From positions 1 to 64,000 of the forward strand of contig JBFMAI010000037.1 of assembly GCA_040755725.1 (NCBI GenBank): a stretch of 64,000 bases of DNA, written 5' to 3'. The notes below the pieces were generated by a model. It was given only the letters and a program-made list of their open reading frames with translations, searched no databases and was not told the DNA's origin. The DNA is from JBFMAI01 sp040755725 (lineage in GTDB: Bacteria; Planctomycetota; Phycisphaerae; UBA1845; Fen-1342). Numbering within the stretch: position 1 is the first letter of the stretch; the number at the start of each line of letters is the position of its first letter. Made by a program: the position numbers and the translations under genes. Shown here piece by piece: positions 1 to 8,865 of the stretch.

Positions 1-161
1 GCCCCCTGGGCCCCTTGCCCCCTCGGTCCCTTCCACCCCCACCCACCCCCAGCCCCTCCTCGCCACAGCGAGTCGGTCACCACGGCGACCGACTCGTCCG
101 CCGTGACGGACGAGCCGCCGCGGCGACCCGAGAGGAAGGGGAGTTGTGGTATACCCTCTTG
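1..161. other. Non-coding left edge with family-E repeat
   Basis: No gene is supported here. The stretch is C-rich and contains the 16-mer TCGCCACAGCGAGTCG at 60-75, found again exactly at 56762-56777 inside a long palindrome, so this is a degenerate copy of the same dispersed element. Matching CGGCGACC and CGAGAGGAAGGG pieces lie at 91-140. Confidence 0.5.
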
Positions 162-193
162 TCATCTTTCACCTTTCACCTGGCACTTGTCAC
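159..193. repeat. Heptamer-type repeat over the 3' end of the HisN-like gene
   Basis: Read on the minus strand this is a run of GTGACAA/GTGCCAG/GTGAAAG units of about seven bases. It supplies the last codons and stop of the gene ending at 162, giving a Lys/Arg-rich tail (RDKCQVKGER) that is not part of the enzyme fold. The same unit type occurs at 55582-55647. Confidence 0.5.
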
Positions 194-968
194 GCTCGCC
201 GCGGAGCACGTCCAGCGCCGCGGGCAGCAGGTGGCCGTTGGTGGCGAGGATCTCGGGCGCGGTGTGCGTGGGCCGGCCGGTCCAGTCCGTGACGGTGCCG
301 CCGGCTTCCGTGACGATCGGTACCAGCGCCGCCGTGTCCCACAGGCTCATGATGGGGTCCACCAGCAACTCGGCCCGCCCGGTGGCGAGCAGGGCGTAGC
401 CGTAGGCGTCGGACCAGCCGCGGTCCAGGCCGCAGGCGTCGCGGAGTCGCTCATACTCGGCCCCGCGCCCGTGCTTGTACATCAGCTTGACCGACGTCAG
501 GACCAGCCGGGCCTGCGACAGCTCGGTCACGTCGGACACCCGCGCCGGCCGCCCGTTCCAGCGGCAGCCCAGCCCGCGTGCGGCGTAGACGGTCTCTTTC
601 AGGGCCGGCAGGTGCAGCACGCCGGCCAGCATCTCCCCGTTCCATTCAAAGCCGATGAGCACGCTGTACAGCGGCACGCCGCTCAGGAACGACACCGTCC
701 CGTCGATCGGGTCGAGAATCCAGCGGGCCGGCGAGCGGCCGCGTTGCTCGCCGAACTCCTCGCCGACAATGCCATGATCGGGATAGGCGGCGGCGATGCG
801 TTCGCGCAGCAGCCGCTCGGCGCCCCGATCGGCGAGCGTAACGGGCGTGTTATCGGCCTTTAGCTCATGCCCGATCCCGGACTGGAAGTGTCCCAGGGTG
901 AACGTGCCGGCCTGGTGGGCGGCGTCGACCGCGAAATCGAGAATCCGCTGTAGTTCACGCTCATTCAT
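162..968 (-). CDS. Inositol monophosphatase family protein, HisN-like
   Basis: A 268-residue Mg-dependent phosphatase of the IMPase superfamily, probably cytoplasmic. Visible metal-site residues are E70 in GEE (69-71), D86 and D89 in DPIDGT (86-91), and D211 in WDTAAL. The run DPIDGTVSFLSG with a Ser-Phe after the motif resembles HisN-type histidinol-phosphate phosphatases more than classical inositol phosphatases, so histidine biosynthesis is a reasonable guess, but the substrate cannot be fixed and no his gene is adjacent. Length is normal for the family. The last ten residues come from a short tandem repeat at 159-193 and are probably not functional. It stands alone at the left edge. Confidence 0.85.
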   Translation of the reverse strand: MNERELQRILDFAVDAAHQAGTFTLGHFQSGIGHELKADNTPVTLADRGAERLLRERIAAAYPDHGIVGEEFGEQRGRSPARWILDPIDGTVSFLSGVPLYSVLIGFEWNGEMLAGVLHLPALKETVYAARGLGCRWNGRPARVSDVTELSQARLVLTSVKLMYKHGRGAEYERLRDACGLDRGWSDAYGYALLATGRAELLVDPIMSLWDTAALVPIVTEAGGTVTDWTGRPTHTAPEILATNGHLLPAALDVLRGERDKCQVKGER

Positions 969-1377
969 GCTCGTCGCCGCGCCTCGCCAAGTGCCGGCCC
1001 CGGACCATCACGCCGGCGTGTGCGCCCCCATTCTCGCCGGGCGGCGAGCGCGTGGCCAGAAGCCGGCGGCGGGCGCGGTTCTCAATAATCCGCCGTGGCG
1101 CTTGCATCGGGATCCCCCCCGCGCGGTATGATGCGGGCAGGTTGGTGGTGGCGTGCGTGGAGGGGGCGAAGAGCGCTGGTTTGGGAAGGCGGCCCGTCAG
1201 CATTCGCAATCCTCGTGAGGAGGCGTTTCGCCGGCCCGCCTTTTTTCTGTTCGTCAAATGGGATATTCGGGGGCAGGAGTCGATTGCCGGGCGTCGGGTC
1301 GCCGATCTTGAACGTGGGTCTTGGGCCCGCGCCGGTGGTACTTGAACCCATTCGCCCCCCGTGAAAGGAGCAGACGA
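969..1377. other. Intergenic region between divergent genes
   Basis: Divides the HisN-like gene (minus) from the C25 peptidase (plus), so it should carry promoters for both. No convincing -35/-10 pair was found. TCCTC-GTG-AGGAGG at about 1210-1222 is a small hairpin. The only clear signal is GAAAGGAG just before the start at 1378. Confidence 0.4.
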
Positions 1378-4300
1378 ATGTCAGGTCGCAAGTTGTCTTG
1401 GCGCATTGCCGTCACACTGGCCGGCCTCATCCTGGCCGGCACCGCGGCCACGGCCGACACGTGGCTGGAGATCGATCAAGCCGGAGTGGTAGCGCTGACC
1501 GACGGCGCGGCGGCGACCCGGCCGAAGGTCGACGTGCAACGGGCCGACCTGACCGCGCTGCGGGTGACGGCCGAGACGCGTGGGGTCATGTTGCAGGGAC
1601 GGACACTGCCGAGCGGCGAGTTCGTCGAACTGACCTGGCCCGACGCGGCCATCGCGGGCGAGATCGGCACGCCGGCCCTGCCGGTGATCCGCCACCTGTT
1701 CGTGGCGCCTCCGGGGGCGACGCTGTCGCTGCGCTGGGACGCCGGGGTGGCGGTGCCGGTGGGCCTGGGCGAACTCAACGTGACGGGCCGCGTGCTGCCG
1801 GTGCAGCCGCCGATCGAGAAGCTCCCCGGCGCGCGCGAGCGGGCGCCGTTCATGTTGGATGAGCTGGCGTATGCGGTGGATGCGGATGTTCCGGCCGAGC
1901 GCGTGGGGCTCCAACAGGTCGGCATCGTCCGCGGGCAACACCTGTGGTTGCTCGAGGTTCGGCCGGTGGCGTACAACCCTGTCGCCGGTACGCTGACGTT
2001 CTGGCCGGATATCACCATCGACATCGAGTTTGCCGGCGGCCGCCTGCCCGGCACGGTCGTCGAACCGCCGTCGCGCCTGCGCCACCTGGTGCTCAACCCG
2101 CAGTTGATTCCCGACGTCGAACCGGGGCGCGGCGGCAACTACCTGATCGTCGTGGCGCCGGCGTATCAGTCGGCGATCGCCTCGTTCGCCGCGGCCAAGC
2201 AGGCCCAGGGCTTCACGGTAACCACGTGGGTGGCCACGTCAGCCAGCAACACTGCGATCAAGACGTACATCCAGAGCTTGTGGGGCACCGCCAACGCGCC
2301 GAAGTACCTGCTGCTCGTCGGCGACACCGACACGATTCCGCATTGGACGGGCGGTGGGGAGGGCACGCCGGCCACCGACCTGCCCTACGCCTGCATGGAT
2401 GGCACGAGCGACTGGTTCCCGGACATCGCGTACGGGCGCTTCCCGGTGCGTTCGCCGGAACACGTGCAGAACATTGTCAACAAGACGCTGTACTACGAGA
2501 ACGGCGCCTTCGCGGACCCGGGCTACCTGAAGCGGGCCGTGTTCATGGCGTCCAACGACAACTACACGGTGAGCGAGGGCACGCACAACTGGGTCATCAC
2601 CAACTACATGATCCCCAACGAGATCGTGTCCGACAAACTCTACTGCCACACCTATAGCGCGACGACGCAGCAGGTCCGCAACGCCTTCAACGCCGGCCGC
2701 ATCTTCGGCGTCTACAGCGGCCACGGCGGCGAGACCTCGTGGGCCGACGGCCCGCCGTTCAGCCAGAGCGACGTGCAGGGACTGACGAACCTGAACATGT
2801 ACCCGATCGTGTACAGCTTCGCGTGCGTGACGGGAACCTACACCATCAATGAGTGCTTCACCGAGACGTGGATCCGGCAGGCGAACAAGGCCGCCGTCGC
2901 CATCTGGGGCTCGTCGGTCAACAGCTACTGGACCGAGGACGACGTGCTGGAGAAGCGGCTGTTCGACTCGATCTACGATGAGAACGACCCCGTGCCCGCC
3001 GAGCTCGGCCCGGTGTGGAACGACACCCAGCTCCGCTACCTGGCGCAGATGGGCAACAACGCGACCACGCGGCGGTACTTCGAGATGTACAACCTCATGG
3101 GCGACCCGAGCCTGCGCTACCCGAGCAAATGTTCGGAGGCCGGTCAGGTTCGGCTCGATGCCGCCCTGTACGCTTGCGAAGACCTCGTGGCCATCACGGT
3201 GCTGGACTGCGGCCCCAACGCCAACCCCAATGCGGTCGAGCAGATCACCGTGGCTGTCGATTCAACCTCCGAGACCGGCGTCGAGCACGCCGTACTGACC
3301 GAGACCGGTCCGAACACCGCCGAGTTCCGCGGCAGCATCGCCACCAGCGCGACCAACAGCGCCGGCGTCCTGCTCGTGGCCCACGGCGACACGATCACCG
3401 TCACCTACATCGACGCCAACAACGGCCAGGGCGGCTACAACGTCCCGGTCGTTGCCTCCGCCGCCGTCGATTGCCAGTCGCCGGCGATCGTCGGCGTCGG
3501 CGTTAGCGACATCACCTCCAGCGGCGCGAAGGTGCAGTTCACGTCGGATGAGCCGGTCAAAGCCACCGTGTACTACGGCCTGGCCTGCGGGCAGCTCACC
3601 GGCGAGGCCACCAGCGCCGGCTTCAGTACCGCCCCGATCGTCACGCTGTCCGGCCTGGCGCAGAACACCCGTTACTACTTCGCGGTCCGCGCCGAAGACG
3701 AGGCGGGCAACCCCACGTACGACGACAACGGCGGCCTCTGCTACACTTTCAAGACCTTGCGCGGGCCGCAGGCTGTCCACGTCTTCTCGCTCGACACCAA
3801 CCCCGGCTGGACGATCTCCGGCGGGCAGTGGGCGTGGGGCAAGCCGACCGGCGGCGGCGGGGCCTACGGCGGGCCCGACCCGACCGCCGGCCACACCGGG
3901 CAGAATGTCTACGGCTACAACCTCAACGGCGACTACACCAACAACATGCCGGAGTACCACCTGACGACCACCGCCCTGGATCTCACCGGCAAGACGGAGG
4001 TGATGCTGAAGTTCTGGCGTTGGCTCGGCGTCGAACGCTCGACGTACGACCATGCCTATGTGCGGATTAGCACCAACGGCACCAACTGGACGACGATCTG
4101 GTCCAACCCTGACAGCGACATCGCCGACAGCTCGTGGGTCTACCAGGAGTTCAACATCGCCGCGTATGCCAGCAACAAGCCGACGGTGTACCTGCGCTGG
4201 ACCATGGGTACGACCGACAGCGGCTGGACTTATTGCGGCTGGAACATCGACGACATCGAAGTCTGGGCCACCATTCCGGTTCAGGTGCTCGTCGGTGACG

Positions 4301-4482
4301 TCAACTGCGATGGCCTGGTGGACTTCGGCGACATCAATCCGTTCGTGCTCGCCCTGACGAACCCGGCCGCGTACGAACAGCAGTACCCCAACTGCCCGTT
4401 CGAGAACCGGGACATCAACGGCGACGGGCGGTGCGACTTCGGCGACATCAACCCGTTCGTCAGTCTGCTCACGAACCCGTAG
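1378..4482 (+). CDS. Secreted C25 family (gingipain-like) cysteine peptidase with dockerin-like C-terminus
   Basis: A 1034-residue exported peptidase. The ATG at 1378 follows GAAAGGAG at 1361-1368 and opens a signal peptide with a Leu/Ala/Gly core ending near TAATA; an upstream in-frame codon at 1321 would bury it. The middle (about 255-600) matches peptidase family C25: YLIVVAP start, LLLVGDTDTIP, then the catalytic pair His449 in YSGHGGE and Cys483 in YSFACVTG. It is followed by Ig-like/fibronectin III-like sequence (about 690-795), a jelly-roll-like segment (795-965), and a duplicated calcium-type dockerin-like tail from 4291. The role is probably degradation of extracellular protein; substrate unknown. 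There is no visible partner gene. Confidence 0.85.
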   Translation: MSGRKLSWRIAVTLAGLILAGTAATADTWLEIDQAGVVALTDGAAATRPKVDVQRADLTALRVTAETRGVMLQGRTLPSGEFVELTWPDAAIAGEIGTPALPVIRHLFVAPPGATLSLRWDAGVAVPVGLGELNVTGRVLPVQPPIEKLPGARERAPFMLDELAYAVDADVPAERVGLQQVGIVRGQHLWLLEVRPVAYNPVAGTLTFWPDITIDIEFAGGRLPGTVVEPPSRLRHLVLNPQLIPDVEPGRGGNYLIVVAPAYQSAIASFAAAKQAQGFTVTTWVATSASNTAIKTYIQSLWGTANAPKYLLLVGDTDTIPHWTGGGEGTPATDLPYACMDGTSDWFPDIAYGRFPVRSPEHVQNIVNKTLYYENGAFADPGYLKRAVFMASNDNYTVSEGTHNWVITNYMIPNEIVSDKLYCHTYSATTQQVRNAFNAGRIFGVYSGHGGETSWADGPPFSQSDVQGLTNLNMYPIVYSFACVTGTYTINECFTETWIRQANKAAVAIWGSSVNSYWTEDDVLEKRLFDSIYDENDPVPAELGPVWNDTQLRYLAQMGNNATTRRYFEMYNLMGDPSLRYPSKCSEAGQVRLDAALYACEDLVAITVLDCGPNANPNAVEQITVAVDSTSETGVEHAVLTETGPNTAEFRGSIATSATNSAGVLLVAHGDTITVTYIDANNGQGGYNVPVVASAAVDCQSPAIVGVGVSDITSSGAKVQFTSDEPVKATVYYGLACGQLTGEATSAGFSTAPIVTLSGLAQNTRYYFAVRAEDEAGNPTYDDNGGLCYTFKTLRGPQAVHVFSLDTNPGWTISGGQWAWGKPTGGGGAYGGPDPTAGHTGQNVYGYNLNGDYTNNMPEYHLTTTALDLTGKTEVMLKFWRWLGVERSTYDHAYVRISTNGTNWTTIWSNPDSDIADSSWVYQEFNIAAYASNKPTVYLRWTMGTTDSGWTYCGWNIDDIEVWATIPVQVLVGDVNCDGLVDFGDINPFVLALTNPAAYEQQYPNCPFENRDINGDGRCDFGDINPFVSLLTNP
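4291..4482 (+). other. Dockerin-like C-terminal module, copy 1
   Basis: Two half-repeats, GDVNCDGLVDFGDINPFV and DINGDGRCDFGDINPFV, separated by about 20 residues and ending LTNP-stop. The Asp/Asn spacing is that of EF-hand-like dockerin I loops. The same module ends four other exported proteins in the window. Confidence 0.7.
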
Positions 4483-4542
4483 CGCGGCCCGCCGCTACGC
4501 ATCCCGCGGCCGATGCACAGCCCCCTGGCGGCGGCGGTGCCG

Positions 4543-5892
4543 TCAGGGGGCATCCGGCGTGGCCTTCTCGAAGCGCTGCAACGTCGCCCGGACCTGCTCG
4601 GCCACGTCCGGCGGGGCGCCGGCGAGGTGCTCGACGGCCTGGCGAATCCACTTCAGCGCGGGTTCAGGTTCGCCGCGGTCCCAGTAGGCCCGCGCCAGGG
4701 TGTGCAGCAGCGCGGGGTCTTGGTGGGCGGTCAGCTCATTGGCGCGGCGGGCCAGTTCCAGCACGAAGGCGAAGTCGCGGGTGCGGATGCCATCTTCGGT
4801 GAGCACGGCCGACGCCAGGCGGTCGAGGGCCTTCGCGCGGACGACCGCTCCCTCACGGTCGCGGTTCGGTTCCGCGGGCGGGACGCCCGCACTCCCCGGC
4901 GCGGGCGGGACGCCCGTGCTCCCCCCCTCGCGGTCGCGGTTCGGACCAGACGGTTCGTCCCACAGGCTCCGCGCCAGCTCGCGGCCAAAGGCGTAGCCCT
5001 TGTCCGGATCGTCAAAATCGCGCAACAGCGTCAGCAAACGCAACTGCCCGCGGTAGTGCTCGTGCTTGATGGCGGGGTCGATGTTCTTGTCCGGCGGCGC
5101 GAGGCTGCACAGCAGGAACCAGTCCAGCGTGACGGCCTCGGTTTGGAAATCCGGGTTCGGGCGGGGTGAGAGCTGCACGCCGAGGTCCGCCAGCTTCACG
5201 TCGAAGTGTGTCCGCAGGATGACGAAGTCGCCGAGGTTGACCGGCATGGTCGCCCAGGTGAACGGGACGAAGGTCATTTGCAGCGGGAGCTCGACGGTGA
5301 CCGTCGTGTCCTTGACCGTGAGCTCCGCGGTCGCGGTCAGCGTGTAGCTCTTGCGCTGCTTGTCCTCGCCGGTGAACTTCGCGTCGGACACGCCGCTGAT
5401 GCGAAGCGTGATTTCCGGGTACTCGGCGACGTTCAGCGCAGTCGGCCCGTGCAGCACATCGTCCTGGTCGCGCACGCCGCTGCGCAGCGACGCGACCGGC
5501 ACGCGGAACGCGCCGGCCAGCAGCGGCGGTCGGTCCGCTTCGAGATCGAAGGGGGCGACGACGTAGCCGACGACGCGGCTGCACGAGCTGGTAATGCGCA
5601 GCAGCGGGGCGTCACTGGTCCACAGGAGCTGCGTCCCCGTGCCCGGCGCGACGTGGTAGACCTCGCCCAACTCGACCTGCTCGGCGGGAATGACGAGCGT
5701 CTGCCCGCTCGCGGCCCGCGGCGGCACCTCGTCGGCTTGGGCGCCGGGAGCAGGCAACAGCACGGCGGTGAGCAGGAACGATGCACGGAACGCCACCGTC
5801 AACACGCCTTCGGTCCAGGCGGCAGTCGGCATTAGCCGGTGTGGCACCGGCCCATGGCCGGTGCGGCGGAGGCCCATCGCCGGCGTGGTCAT
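4543..5892 (-). CDS. Exported YceI-like domain protein with helical C-terminus
   Basis: 449 residues from ATG 5892, which overlaps the stop of the upstream PQQ gene as ATGA, so the two are translationally coupled. An internal Met (MPTAAW) would also give a signal peptide (FLLTAVLLPAPGAQA). Residues about 60-240 look like a YceI lipocalin-fold domain (LRSGVRDQDDVLH, YPEITLRISG), a family that binds amphiphilic isoprenoids. The rest is helical and TPR-like (FVLELARRANELTA, ALKWIRQAVEHL). Between the two parts sits repeat-derived sequence: two NRDREG and two GVPPA peptides, encoded by palindromes at 4849-4944. The N-terminal TGHGPVPHR comes from another palindrome. Function is unproved. Confidence 0.6.
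   Translation of the reverse strand: MTTPAMGLRRTGHGPVPHRLMPTAAWTEGVLTVAFRASFLLTAVLLPAPGAQADEVPPRAASGQTLVIPAEQVELGEVYHVAPGTGTQLLWTSDAPLLRITSSCSRVVGYVVAPFDLEADRPPLLAGAFRVPVASLRSGVRDQDDVLHGPTALNVAEYPEITLRISGVSDAKFTGEDKQRKSYTLTATAELTVKDTTVTVELPLQMTFVPFTWATMPVNLGDFVILRTHFDVKLADLGVQLSPRPNPDFQTEAVTLDWFLLCSLAPPDKNIDPAIKHEHYRGQLRLLTLLRDFDDPDKGYAFGRELARSLWDEPSGPNRDREGGSTGVPPAPGSAGVPPAEPNRDREGAVVRAKALDRLASAVLTEDGIRTRDFAFVLELARRANELTAHQDPALLHTLARAYWDRGEPEPALKWIRQAVEHLAGAPPDVAEQVRATLQRFEKATPDAP
4849..4944. repeat. Composite in-frame repeat cluster in the YceI-like gene
   Basis: Contains two copies of a unit with core CGGTCGCGGTTCGG (4849-4870 and 4925-4944), read on the minus strand as NRDREG. They flank two pentaloop palindromes: GCGGGC/GCCCGC arms at 4874-4879 and 4885-4890, and GCGGGC/GCCCGT at 4901-4906 and 4912-4917. 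Both have loop GGGAC, which reads GVPP on the coding strand. The host reading frame stays open through all four units. Confidence 0.8.
5844..5864. repeat. GCACCGGCC palindrome, copy 1
   Basis: Nine-base arms GCACCGGCC and GGCCGGTGC around loop CAT. It lies in the 5' part of the YceI-like gene, read as TGHGPVPHR. Related copies are at 12162-12182 and 60570-60590. Confidence 0.75.
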
Positions 5893-7208
5893 CGGTTGCC
5901 CTCCGCGCTGAGGTCCAGGGCCATGATGTGATGATGGTCCCGCAGGTACAGTCGCGTGCCCACCAGCGTCGGACACGTCCACGATTTCTCCTCCAGCACC
6001 TGGGCCCGCGAGTGGATTGTCAAACCTTCGCTCGTCGCCGTCGCCAGCGCCAGCACGCCGGTTTCATCGAGAATGATGAGCTTCCCATCGGCGGCCAGGA
6101 CGTTGGCCTTGGCCAGCCCGCGCTCCCGCCACAGCGGCTTGCCCGTGTTCAGGTCCATCGCCATCATGAACGCGGGGTCGAAGCTCCCGTGGCTGGATGC
6201 GTACACCACGTCGCCGACGCGGGCCATTACCCCGTGAAAGACCTGCATCTTGCGGTAATACCAGAGTTCTTCCGTCGCGTATTGTCCGTCCGCGAAGGTC
6301 ACCTTCAGCAGCCGGCTCCCGCCGCCGTAGCCGGCCGAGTAGAAGACCTTGTCCGGCGGCACGAACACGGGCGTGGCCATGATGCCGTAGGACTGCGTAT
6401 CGACCCTGGTGCGCCAGCGGACCTTGCCCGTCGCGGGGTCGAGGCCGGCGCGATCGGCACCGAGGGCGACCACGAGGTGGTCCTCATCGTTGATCCGCAC
6501 CAGGATCGGCGAGGAGTACCCGCCGCCGAAGCCGGGGCAGCTCCACACGAGCTCGCCGGTGTCCTGTTTGAACGCGGCGATTCCCGGCTTGTTGTCGTCG
6601 GCGCGGCGTGGGCCGATGCTCACGATCACCGTGTCGCGGTACGCCAGCGGACTGGAGCCGTAGCCGCGGCCCAGGTGACTGGTCTCGTACTCCTCCATGA
6701 GGTTGTGCGACCAGAGGACCTCGCCGGTGCGTCTGTTGAGGCAGTGGAAGTGGGCCAGTCCGCCGACGGTGAACACGCGGTCGCCGACGACCAGCGGCGT
6801 CGAGTGCGGCCCGGCCCCGAACTCAAGCTGCATGTCCTCTTTGGGCGGGGCGCCGTACGTCGTTTCCCACAGCTTCTCGCCTGTGTCCGCCTTGAAGGCC
6901 AGCACGGCGTCGTTGTCGTCGCGGCGGCACATCGTGTAGAGGCCGCCGTCAGCGACGACGATACTGGAGTGCCCGGGGCCGATGTCGGCGGACCACAGCT
7001 TCCGCGGGCCGGCGGCGGGCCACTGATCGACGAGGCCCTGGCTATCGCAAGCAAAGTCGCGGTTTGGGCCGCCCCACTGCGGCCACTGTGCCGCGGCGGG
7101 CAACCCCCCCGCGAGAGCGACTGCCACCAGGACGGCCGTATCAAGTCGCACGACAGAGGTCAGAATGCGAAGCGCCGGCGAGCGCGGGGCCAACTTCGTC
7201 TGCATCAT
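5889..7208 (-). CDS. PQQ-binding-like beta-propeller repeat protein
   Basis: 439 residues, exported: hydrophobic stretch TAVLVAVALAGGLPAAAQ before the mature WPQWGGPNRD start. The remainder is a chain of propeller blades in the style of PQQ-dependent dehydrogenases and BamB (KLWSADIG, DTGEKLWETTYG, TGEVLWSHNL, TGELVWSCPGFG, TGKVRWRTRV, TGKPLWRERG). Catalytic residues of true quinoprotein dehydrogenases are not evident, so a structural or sensor role is more likely than oxidation. It is the second of two adjacent propeller genes and overlaps the YceI-like gene by four bases. The start is uncertain (two adjacent ATGs, no good Shine-Dalgarno); the region just upstream contains a degenerate CAGACACAGGGACAC repeat. 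Confidence 0.8.
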   Translation of the reverse strand: MMQTKLAPRSPALRILTSVVRLDTAVLVAVALAGGLPAAAQWPQWGGPNRDFACDSQGLVDQWPAAGPRKLWSADIGPGHSSIVVADGGLYTMCRRDDNDAVLAFKADTGEKLWETTYGAPPKEDMQLEFGAGPHSTPLVVGDRVFTVGGLAHFHCLNRRTGEVLWSHNLMEEYETSHLGRGYGSSPLAYRDTVIVSIGPRRADDNKPGIAAFKQDTGELVWSCPGFGGGYSSPILVRINDEDHLVVALGADRAGLDPATGKVRWRTRVDTQSYGIMATPVFVPPDKVFYSAGYGGGSRLLKVTFADGQYATEELWYYRKMQVFHGVMARVGDVVYASSHGSFDPAFMMAMDLNTGKPLWRERGLAKANVLAADGKLIILDETGVLALATATSEGLTIHSRAQVLEEKSWTCPTLVGTRLYLRDHHHIMALDLSAEGNR

Positions 7209-7296
7209 TCTCGGTGTCCCTGTGTCTGGGCGGTGTCCGCCGATCCGCTCCCATTCTACGGCCAGCGGCCGACCGAACGCTCAGCGTAGCGCGTCG

Positions 7297-8781
7297 TCAT
7301 TGTCGCTTCTTGTCGGCGGCCTCGATCGCGTACAGGAAGCGTTGGGTCATGATGTACAGCACGCCGTCGGCGACCGCGGGGGACGCGTAGATCGCGTGGC
7401 GCATGTCGATGCGAGCCAGCTCCTCCTTCTCGACGCCGTGACGCAGGATGACCAGCTCGCCGTCCGTGTTGCCGAGGTAGACCTTGCCGTCGATGACGCA
7501 CGGCGAGGCCCACACGCCGGCCTGCATGTCGTGCCGCCAGTGTCGTTGTCCCGTGGCGGCATCGAAGCAGGACAGGTACCCCGCGAGGTCGGCGGCATAC
7601 AACAGCCCGTCGGCGACGACGACGCTGGCGATCGTGCAGCCGAAGTCGGCGTCGCCGACGTGCCAGACGCGGCCGTTCCCCGTGACATCGCCCGATTTCG
7701 TCGCGTCAATCGCATACAGGTGTCCCGGCCCGCGGCACTGCTCCGGGTCGTCGCCGACCGCCAGGTACACGCGGTCGCCGACGATCACCGGCGTTGCGAC
7801 GATGCTGGACTTAGTACCCGTGCCGCCGGGCTTCCACACCGCATCGGGCGGGTTGAGGTTGAACTTCCACAGCGGCGCACCGGTGGCCGGGTCGAACGCG
7901 TAGCACCAGCCGTCCCCGCCGCCGAAAACGACCTGCAGTCGGCCGGCCATGACGCCCAGCGCCGGCGACGACCACTGCCCGTGCAGGATGTCGGCCCCTG
8001 GGTCGTTCCGCTTCCAGACGACACGCCCCGTCTTCTTGTCTACCGCGATGAAAGAGGGCGCCTCCGGCGCAGGCGGCTTGTCATGCTCCTCATCGACGCC
8101 GTTCGAGGTGCAAACGTAGATCCGCGCGGCGTCGCCGACCGGCGAACACGCCGCCAGATTGTGCGGATACACGCCCAACTCGCCAATCATGTCCAGAATC
8201 CACACGAAATCGGCGTCCTGCCGCTCGGTGAACTTCTCGTCGCGGTACGGGCCGTCGTTCACGTCGTCGTGGAAACCCAGAACGTCGGCACACACCAGTT
8301 CACAGCGGTTGCTCACGTAGTACACGCGGTCGCCATCGACGTAGGGCGTGGAGGCGACACCCTGCTCCGGCCAGTCGTTGGCCGGGCCGGTCGGCAGCTT
8401 GTCGTGTGTTGCCTGCCATAGCAGTTGGCCGGTCGCGGCATCGAGGCACAGCAGGCAGCCCTTGTCGCCGCTGCTGTGCGGACGGAACCCGCCGGCGTTG
8501 TTCGTGCCGACGAAGACGCGGCCGCCGGCTACGACCGGCCCGCCGTAGCTGTACGAGCCCAGCGGCACCGCCCATTTGATGTTGTGCTTCGTGTCAAGGT
8601 TCCACTCGTGCGGGATGCCGCGCGCGGCGGAGACGGCATTGCGGCCCGACACGCCGCCCCACATGGGCCAGTCGCCGGCCGGCTGCGTCGCGGGACGGGT
8701 TGTGGGAGGTGCGGGGGGCGCTTGGGCCAGCGCCACCCCCCCAACCGACAAGACGAATGCCGCGCGGCCCATCCGGTTCAT
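7297..8781 (-). CDS. PQQ-binding-like beta-propeller repeat protein
   Basis: 494 residues from ATG 8781 (a second Met follows three codons later). Signal peptide core AAFVLSVGGVALAQ, then a Pro/Thr linker and WPMWGGVSGRNAVS, the usual opening of planctomycete exported propellers. Blades include DAATGQLLWQATHD, KTGRVVWKRND, ATGAPLWKFNLN and ATGQRHWRHDM, ending in YAIEAADKKRQ. It is homologous in style to the next gene downstream, 88 bases away, and probably co-transcribed with it. The mutY gene lies 84 bases upstream with a bipartite hairpin repeat in the gap. Exact function unknown. Confidence 0.8.
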   Translation of the reverse strand: MNRMGRAAFVLSVGGVALAQAPPAPPTTRPATQPAGDWPMWGGVSGRNAVSAARGIPHEWNLDTKHNIKWAVPLGSYSYGGPVVAGGRVFVGTNNAGGFRPHSSGDKGCLLCLDAATGQLLWQATHDKLPTGPANDWPEQGVASTPYVDGDRVYYVSNRCELVCADVLGFHDDVNDGPYRDEKFTERQDADFVWILDMIGELGVYPHNLAACSPVGDAARIYVCTSNGVDEEHDKPPAPEAPSFIAVDKKTGRVVWKRNDPGADILHGQWSSPALGVMAGRLQVVFGGGDGWCYAFDPATGAPLWKFNLNPPDAVWKPGGTGTKSSIVATPVIVGDRVYLAVGDDPEQCRGPGHLYAIDATKSGDVTGNGRVWHVGDADFGCTIASVVVADGLLYAADLAGYLSCFDAATGQRHWRHDMQAGVWASPCVIDGKVYLGNTDGELVILRHGVEKEELARIDMRHAIYASPAVADGVLYIMTQRFLYAIEAADKKRQ

Positions 8782-8804
8782 TGCCTTCGAACGCCTGTCA
8801 GCGT

Positions 8805-8850
8805 CCCGCACACCAGTGCGGGGCCAAGCGACCCACCACGCGCGTGGTGG
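8805..8850. repeat. Bipartite hairpin repeat (family B), copy 1
   Basis: Two perfect hairpins: CCCGCAC/GTGCGGG (8805-8811, 8816-8822, loop ACCA) and CCACCAC/GTGGTGG (8833-8839, 8844-8850, loop GCGC). This is the reverse orientation of the copies at 12240 and 48688. It sits between mutY and the downstream propeller gene. Confidence 0.8.
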
Positions 8851-8865
8851 ATTCTGCGAGCAACT

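Noticed and set aside
4291..4482. Cellulosomal dockerin
   Set aside because: No cohesin, scaffoldin or cellulase context; the module is on peptidase and propeller proteins, so only the name dockerin-like is used.
5781..8421. Long plus-strand frames across the propeller genes
   Set aside because: Antisense to two exported propellers with clear signal peptides and blade motifs.
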